Notes under the pieces: model-generated
Database searches by the model: none
Told to the model about the DNA's origin: nothing
Seen by the model: only the letters and a program-made list of their open reading frames with translations
Translations under genes and position numbers: made by a program
Assembly: GCA_947303905.1 (NCBI GenBank)
Contig: CAMYZR010000036.1
Span: forward strand, 1-9,180
Reading direction: 5' to 3'
Source of the DNA: an uncultured Atopobiaceae bacterium
GTDB taxonomy: Bacteria; Actinomycetota; Coriobacteriia; Coriobacteriales; Atopobiaceae
Length of the DNA stretch: 9,180 nucleotides
Part shown: positions 6,373 to 9,180 of the stretch, in pieces
How positions within the stretch are numbered: the first letter of the stretch is position 1
Layout: each line of letters begins with the position of its first letter

Positions 6373-7370
6373 CGCGGGGCTCCTGCCTGCGGGGCAAGCC
6401 CCGTCTGCCGAACGATCCACGTGCCAAGCACCCCGCGACCCGCGTCGTCGCGCCCCTCCTGCAGCAGCACCGTGCCTTCGGAGATGGCCAGAATCAGCTC
6501 GTCCTCGCTGAAGGGAGCCACGGCAAGCCGCGCGAAGACGCCGTCCGGCAGCTCCTTCTGGCTGGCAAGTGCGGCGTTCGCGTGCGGGTAGGTCTCGATC
6601 AGGCGCGTGAGCAGGCGGCGCGCGTCGGCCAGGTCGTGGCGTTTGTGGGCGAGCGATATGCGCGAGAGCTGCATCCAGGCGTCGTCGGTGCCGGCGCGCA
6701 CGAGGGGCTTTGTGCGCGCGGCAAAGCGGTCGAGCCCAGCCTCGTCCTCGAGCTTCGCATACGCGATTGCGCAGGTAAAACGCACGTCTGCAGCGTCTTG
6801 CGGGTCAAGTTCGAGGAGGGTCTCGCCGATGCGGATGGCCTCGCGGTTGCGTCCGCAGATAACGGCCTTTCCTGCTTGCGTGGCGAGCCAGCGGTAGTAG
6901 GGGCGCATGGCGATGTCCGCCTCAAGCGAGGCGCGCTCGGGCGACTCGTCGTGGGCGTTGGCGCGCGCCTCCTCGCACTGGGCGCGCACGTCGTCTGCCG
7001 TCCGTGCCAAAAAGTCGTAGTAGCTTTCGAACGAGGGGCTCTCGGCGGCTATCTTCATGCGGATGGCGTCGTGGCAATGAGGGTCGAGGGCGATAGCCTC
7101 GTCCAAGAGGAGATGGCCCTTGGCGATGAGCTCCTCAGCCTGCTCGTCGGTGGCAAAGGGCAGCTCGTAGTCGATGAGGGTCGTGGCCTCGGCAACCAGA
7201 TGGAAGGCCCGATCCGCGTCGGACTGGGGCAGGGAGTCGCGGTTCTGCGAGAAGCGCCTGTTGAAGCCCGCAAAGGCACGCGTGGCCGAGGCGGGGTCCT
7301 GCCCGTCGAGCGAGCGCGCGAAGCGCAGGCCCAGGCGCTGGTAGTCCTCCCTGTGCGGATCAAACGACAC
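6369..7370 (-). CDS. TPR-like repeat protein of unknown function (paralog A)
   Basis: A 333-residue predicted cytoplasmic protein. Residues about 157-190 (RPYYRWLATQAGKAV ... LLELDP) fit the 34-residue TPR pattern (W4-L7-G-A20-P32). A second helical pair covers about 191-225, and a third, AWMQLSRISLAHKRHDLADA, about 231-262. A helical N-terminal region with LLLDEAIALDP (87-97) is also TPR-like. I prefer GTG 7370 because AGAGGA (7377-7382) precedes it at 6 bases. ATGs further upstream (7400, 7475) lack a ribosome-binding site and would add low-complexity, proline-rich sequence that reads like intergenic DNA. The stop overlaps the next start as ATGA, so A and B are translationally coupled. The proteins are clear paralogs but well diverged. 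Conserved TPRs make a partner-binding role plausible; the partner is unknown, and neither flanking gene points to one. Confidence 0.8.
   Translation of the reverse strand: MSFDPHREDYQRLGLRFARSLDGQDPASATRAFAGFNRRFSQNRDSLPQSDADRAFHLVAEATTLIDYELPFATDEQAEELIAKGHLLLDEAIALDPHCHDAIRMKIAAESPSFESYYDFLARTADDVRAQCEEARANAHDESPERASLEADIAMRPYYRWLATQAGKAVICGRNREAIRIGETLLELDPQDAADVRFTCAIAYAKLEDEAGLDRFAARTKPLVRAGTDDAWMQLSRISLAHKRHDLADARRLLTRLIETYPHANAALASQKELPDGVFARLAVAPFSEDELILAISEGTVLLQEGRDDAGRGVLGTWIVRQTGLAPQAGAPR
6375..6403 (-). promoter_or_regulatory. Alternative RNA pairing over the ribosome-binding site of paralog B
   Basis: On the minus-strand mRNA, CGGGGC (6403-6398) can pair with the adjacent GCCCCG (6395-6390), effectively a CGGGG/CCCCG stem with a CUUG tetraloop. 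It can instead pair with an identical GCCCCG (6380-6375), which covers the last base of the AGGAG ribosome-binding site and the spacer to the ATG. The two pairings exclude each other. The complementarity is seen directly; a regulatory role in coupling A to B is speculation. Confidence 0.25.
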
Positions 7371-7485
7371 GGACGTTCCTCTCGTTGGTGTTGCTGGCAT
7401 TCCATGGTAGCGCAGCCAGCCGACCTTTGGGGGCGGTTCCTTCCGGTCGGGGAAAAGGACATTCGGGACGTCCAACTTTTTGTCC

Positions 7486-7504
7486 GCACCCCCTGCGGGG
7501 GTGC
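7486..7504. repeat. Perfect 8-bp GC hairpin in the divergent intergenic region
   Basis: GCACCCCC (7486-7493), loop TGC, GGGGGTGC (7497-7504). TTTTT precedes it on the plus strand (7477-7481), so on the minus strand an A-run rather than a T-run follows. It therefore fails as a standard terminator in either direction. It lies at the upstream end of the likely TPR-gene control region. Confidence 0.55.
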
Positions 7505-7621
7505 CATCGCCCCGACTCTGTGTGTGCTAGGAGTTAAAAGTGCTGGTCGACTTCGCCTGCCGGGAGCCTACGGCAAGCTGAATCAAGACGGACTACACAG
7601 TAGCGCGTTTTCTTGAACGAA

Positions 7622-7651
7622 TTACCGTCCACAGTTCCGCAAACCTACAAT
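7622..7651 (+). promoter_or_regulatory. Possible promoter of the flavodoxin/ferredoxin gene
   Basis: TACAAT (7646-7651) matches the -10 consensus at five of six bases and lies in one of the few AT-richer patches of the gap. TTACCG (7622-7627) sits 18 bases upstream as a poor -35. Transcription would start near 7658 and give a leader of about 60 bases. The weak -35 would fit a promoter that depends on an activator, but this is inference. Confidence 0.35.
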
Positions 7652-7656
7652 GTAGG
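7644..7656. promoter_or_regulatory. 13-bp palindrome overlapping the -10 element (possible operator)
   Basis: CCTACA (7644-7649), central A, TGTAGG (7651-7656): a perfect inverted repeat with a single-base centre. It contains the TACAAT -10 candidate of the downstream gene. A dimeric repressor bound here would block that promoter. No matching regulator is identified in the window. Confidence 0.4.
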
Positions 7657-7719
7657 CGCATGCACAGACGCGATGAGGGGAAAAGGCCTCTGTTTTCCGG
7701 GCAGATGGGGGTAATGCCG

Positions 7720-8520
7720 ATGATCATGTACTTCAGCGCGACGGGCAACAGCCGCTTTGTCGCGAAGACTCTCGCGAAGCTGCTCGACGACGAGGCCGTC
7801 GACCTCATGAAACGCATGCACAACGGCGACACGAGCCCACTTGCCTCGGACAAGCCCTTTGTGTTGTGCGCGCCGGTCTACGTGGACGGCCTGCCGTTGC
7901 CCATCTATCGCCACCTCAAGGACACCTCGCTGCAGGGTAGTCGCAAGGCGTACACGGTCGTGACGATGGGATCCTATGCAGGCGTTGCGGGTCGGCAGGC
8001 CCAGGAGCTGTTCTCGTCAAAGCAAATGGAGTTCGGGGGATGCGCCGAGGTAGTAATGCCGAGGAACTACCTCGTGGGGTTTGCCCCCGACGAGAAGCCC
8101 GAGGCGATCGAGGAGAAAATCAAGGCGGCACCCGAGGCCGTTGCCAAGATCGCAGATGTCATTGCGCGCGAGGCCCCGTACGAGGAGCGCCACGTCTCGG
8201 AAGTCGAGTATCGCCTGGTGCTGCCGTTCATTTACCTCTGGGAGAAGGTCGCCTATCCCACCAAGAAGTTCGTGGCCAACGACGCCTGCATCTCGTGCGG
8301 GATGTGCGAGCGGGTCTGCCCCCTGTCCGTGATTCGCATGGAGGACGGCGTGCCCGTGTGGGACAGGCGCCACTGCATGCACTGCATGGCGTGCATACAG
8401 AACTGTCCCGTGCGTGCGATCGATTACGGGAAGGCAATGCAGAGAAAGCGGCGCTATCGGTTCAGCAAGTACCAGCATGTGCTAGAGGATGGAACTGCCG
8501 AAAGCGCGCAGGAGTCGTGA
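7720..8520 (+). CDS. EFR1-type flavodoxin/2[4Fe-4S] ferredoxin fusion protein
   Basis: A 266-residue predicted cytoplasmic electron-transfer protein. The N-terminal half (about residues 1-160) is flavodoxin-like: YFSATGNSRFVAK carries the FMN phosphate-binding loop (residues 6-11), and PVYVDGLPLPI and TMGSYAGVAGRQ fall where the other FMN-contacting loops belong. The C-terminal part holds two complete 4Fe-4S motifs, C190-x2-C-x2-C-x3-C200-P and C219-x2-C-x2-C-x3-C229-P, typical of a 2[4Fe-4S] ferredoxin. Such proteins (EFR1 family) are common in anaerobes; their redox partners are mostly unknown. I chose ATG 7720 because the GGGGG run at 7707-7711 is 8 bases upstream and because relatives start with M-I-x-Y-F-S-G/A-T-G-N-S. 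In-frame ATGs at 7660, 7705 and 7714 are possible but less well placed. It stands alone, and the nearest downstream feature is in the opposite orientation. Confidence 0.88.
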   Translation: MIMYFSATGNSRFVAKTLAKLLDDEAVDLMKRMHNGDTSPLASDKPFVLCAPVYVDGLPLPIYRHLKDTSLQGSRKAYTVVTMGSYAGVAGRQAQELFSSKQMEFGGCAEVVMPRNYLVGFAPDEKPEAIEEKIKAAPEAVAKIADVIAREAPYEERHVSEVEYRLVLPFIYLWEKVAYPTKKFVANDACISCGMCERVCPLSVIRMEDGVPVWDRRHCMHCMACIQNCPVRAIDYGKAMQRKRRYRFSKYQHVLEDGTAESAQES

Positions 8521-8572
8521 CGACGGGTGCGCATCCGCGGGCAGGTCTAGTTGGACTCCTTGGGAGGCTGAC

Positions 8573-9025
8573 CTAACAAAAAAGCTCTCCGGAGATGGAG
8601 AGCTGCGCTAACGTGGTGCCCCCGTCCGCGGGGTAGGCGAACCCTGTGCCAAGGCTTTGGTCGTAGACGAAACTGGTGCTACAGTCATCGTTTTCATCAT
8701 ATAACTCGTCAAACATCAACTCATGTTGGATGTCCGAGTAGCAACCGATGATGACGATATGGTCATCGTAGAGGTAGATCTTGTCCACGAAGTACTCGAG
8801 GATTGAGTCACGAACTTGATCGTCGTCGAAGTCCGCGTTCGTGTACCTCTCAAAGTATGCCTTGATGCTCACGTCATCTTCGGCGGCTCTGGCGCGGGCC
8901 TCCTCCACCTCTATGGCCTGCTGCAACGCCTGCTTTCGCTCCTCATTCTCGTTGAGTCTGCCGATGCCGGATACCTGAAGCGCTTCGGTATCGAGGCGCC
9001 CGTGGCGCAACCACCCCGTCTGCAC
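8573..9025 (-). pseudogene. 3' remnant of a large serine recombinase (resolvase/integrase family)
   Basis: The frame encodes about 150 residues. Residues about 24-50 form a charged helix (NENEERKQALQQ ... ARARAAEDD). They are followed by ...IKAYFERYTNADFDDDQVR and LEYFVDKIYLYDDHIVII, which follow the C-terminal signature of large serine recombinases (FVxxVYLYDDKIVI pattern). The catalytic resolvase domain and zinc-ribbon region, which should precede this, are absent. Immediately upstream in the same frame stand TAG (9029-9031) and the end of an unrelated-looking frame. No ribosome-binding site precedes the nominal GTG at 9025, so I read this as a truncated remnant rather than a gene. The core (about 8680-8880) is visibly richer in A/T than its surroundings, consistent with acquired DNA. 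The final residues are encoded by the terminator hairpin. A short functional ORF is less likely. Confidence 0.7.
8578..8604 (-). terminator. Rho-independent terminator, minus strand
   Basis: On the minus strand AGCTCTCC (8604-8597), loop ATCTCC, GGAGAGCT (8590-8583) form a perfect 8-bp stem followed by TTTTTT (8583-8578, sharing one base with the stem). It would stop transcripts coming from the right edge through the recombinase remnant, protecting the opposite-strand ferredoxin-like gene. It lies inside the last codons of the remnant frame. A second, smaller hairpin (CCCCG/CGGGG, 8620-8633) precedes it. Confidence 0.85.
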
Positions 9026-9028
9026 GCG

Positions 9029-9180
9029 CTAGCTGACGTGCCACCAGGGCTTCTTTGCTGCAAAGGCCTCAAGCGGAGCCAGATACGCCTGTTCCTCGGC
9101 GTCAAGCGCTTTGCGTGCAAGCGAGAACAGCCGCTCTTCCCATGCGCGTAGCGTCTCTCTGTACGCCAGGCCGTCGAGAC
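9029..9180 (-). CDS. C-terminal end of an unidentified protein (5' end outside window)
   Basis: Reading leftward from 9178, 49 codons are open and end at TAG 9029-9031. The sequence is helical and charged (LDGLAYRETLRAWEERLF, then ARKALDAEEQAYLAPLEAF) and ends KKPWWHVS. Codon use is G/C-ended like the host genes and unlike the less GC-rich recombinase remnant just beyond. I do not recognise the family from this tail. The same frame continues past the TAG into the recombinase fragment, so this may be either a native gene end abutting an insertion scar or a product truncated by it. Confidence 0.55.
   Translation of the reverse strand, partial: LDGLAYRETLRAWEERLFSLARKALDAEEQAYLAPLEAFAAKKPWWHVS

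Larger units (their letters stand above)
7371..7719. other. Divergent intergenic region between the TPR pair and the ferredoxin-like gene
   Basis: About 349 bases lie between the GTG of TPR paralog A and the ATG of the flavodoxin/ferredoxin gene. No open frame here has a plausible start and homology. It holds the ribosome-binding site of paralog A, a GGACGTCC palindrome (7466-7473), a perfect GC hairpin (7486-7504), a weaker TGCCG/CGGCA stem (7558-7575), a CTAC/GTAG stem (7593-7603), and a palindrome over a -10-like element (7644-7656). A promoter for the TPR genes is expected at about 7400-7500, but none is convincing. Confidence 0.5.

Noticed and set aside
6225..7616. A 463-residue open frame on the plus strand
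   Set aside because: It is antisense to the two TPR paralogs, which are homologous to each other and have ribosome-binding sites and a coupled overlap.
8606..8648. Minus-strand GGGTTCG...CCCCGC...CACCA, reminiscent of a tRNA T-arm and CCA end
   Set aside because: The T-loop cannot be formed with a 5-bp stem and 7-nt loop, and no acceptor or anticodon arm is present, so it is not a tRNA or a convincing tRNA-derived attachment site.
9029..9180. Possible C-terminus of a CRISPR effector such as Cse1 (helical, AW-x-x-x-L pattern)
   Set aside because: The resemblance is superficial over 49 residues; no repeats or other cas genes are visible in the window.

Overview
The window is GC-rich bacterial chromosome, with G/C-ended codons nearly throughout. 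Gene families and style (short Ppx/GppA, split transketolase, RpiR-type regulator, flavodoxin-ferredoxin protein) suggest an anaerobic actinobacterium, perhaps Coriobacteriia (Olsenella/Atopobium/Collinsella-like). That placement is inference; no rRNA or other decisive marker is present.

Layout. (1) 1-1260, + strand: the tail of an unidentified gene, a strong intrinsic terminator, a Ppx/GppA-type phosphatase and a tRNA-Leu(UAA) gene. (2) 1421-5376, + strand: a split transketolase encoded by two overlapping genes, then a protein made of two fused DJ-1/PfpI domains, then a MurR/RpiR-type regulator with an HTH and a sugar-phosphate-binding SIS domain. The order suggests a small carbon-metabolism and carbonyl-stress neighbourhood that the regulator may control. 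(3) 5398-7370, - strand: two translationally coupled genes for TPR-like proteins that are diverged tandem paralogs; their function is unknown. (4) 7371-7719: a divergent intergenic region with a perfect GC hairpin and a 13-bp palindrome lying on a possible -10 element. (5) 7720-8520, + strand: a flavodoxin-like domain fused to a 2[4Fe-4S] ferredoxin domain (EFR1 type), probably an electron carrier. (6) 8573-9180, - strand: the 3' remnant of a large serine recombinase, visibly less GC-rich than its surroundings, with an intrinsic terminator embedded in its last codons, and beyond it the C-terminus of an unidentified protein that runs off the right edge. This end looks like a decayed mobile-element boundary.

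Most of the window is recognisable housekeeping or metabolic DNA. The parts least explained by known families are the TPR pair, the double DJ-1 protein next to an RpiR regulator, and the recombinase scar. I found no CRISPR array, complete insertion sequence or obvious new defence system.
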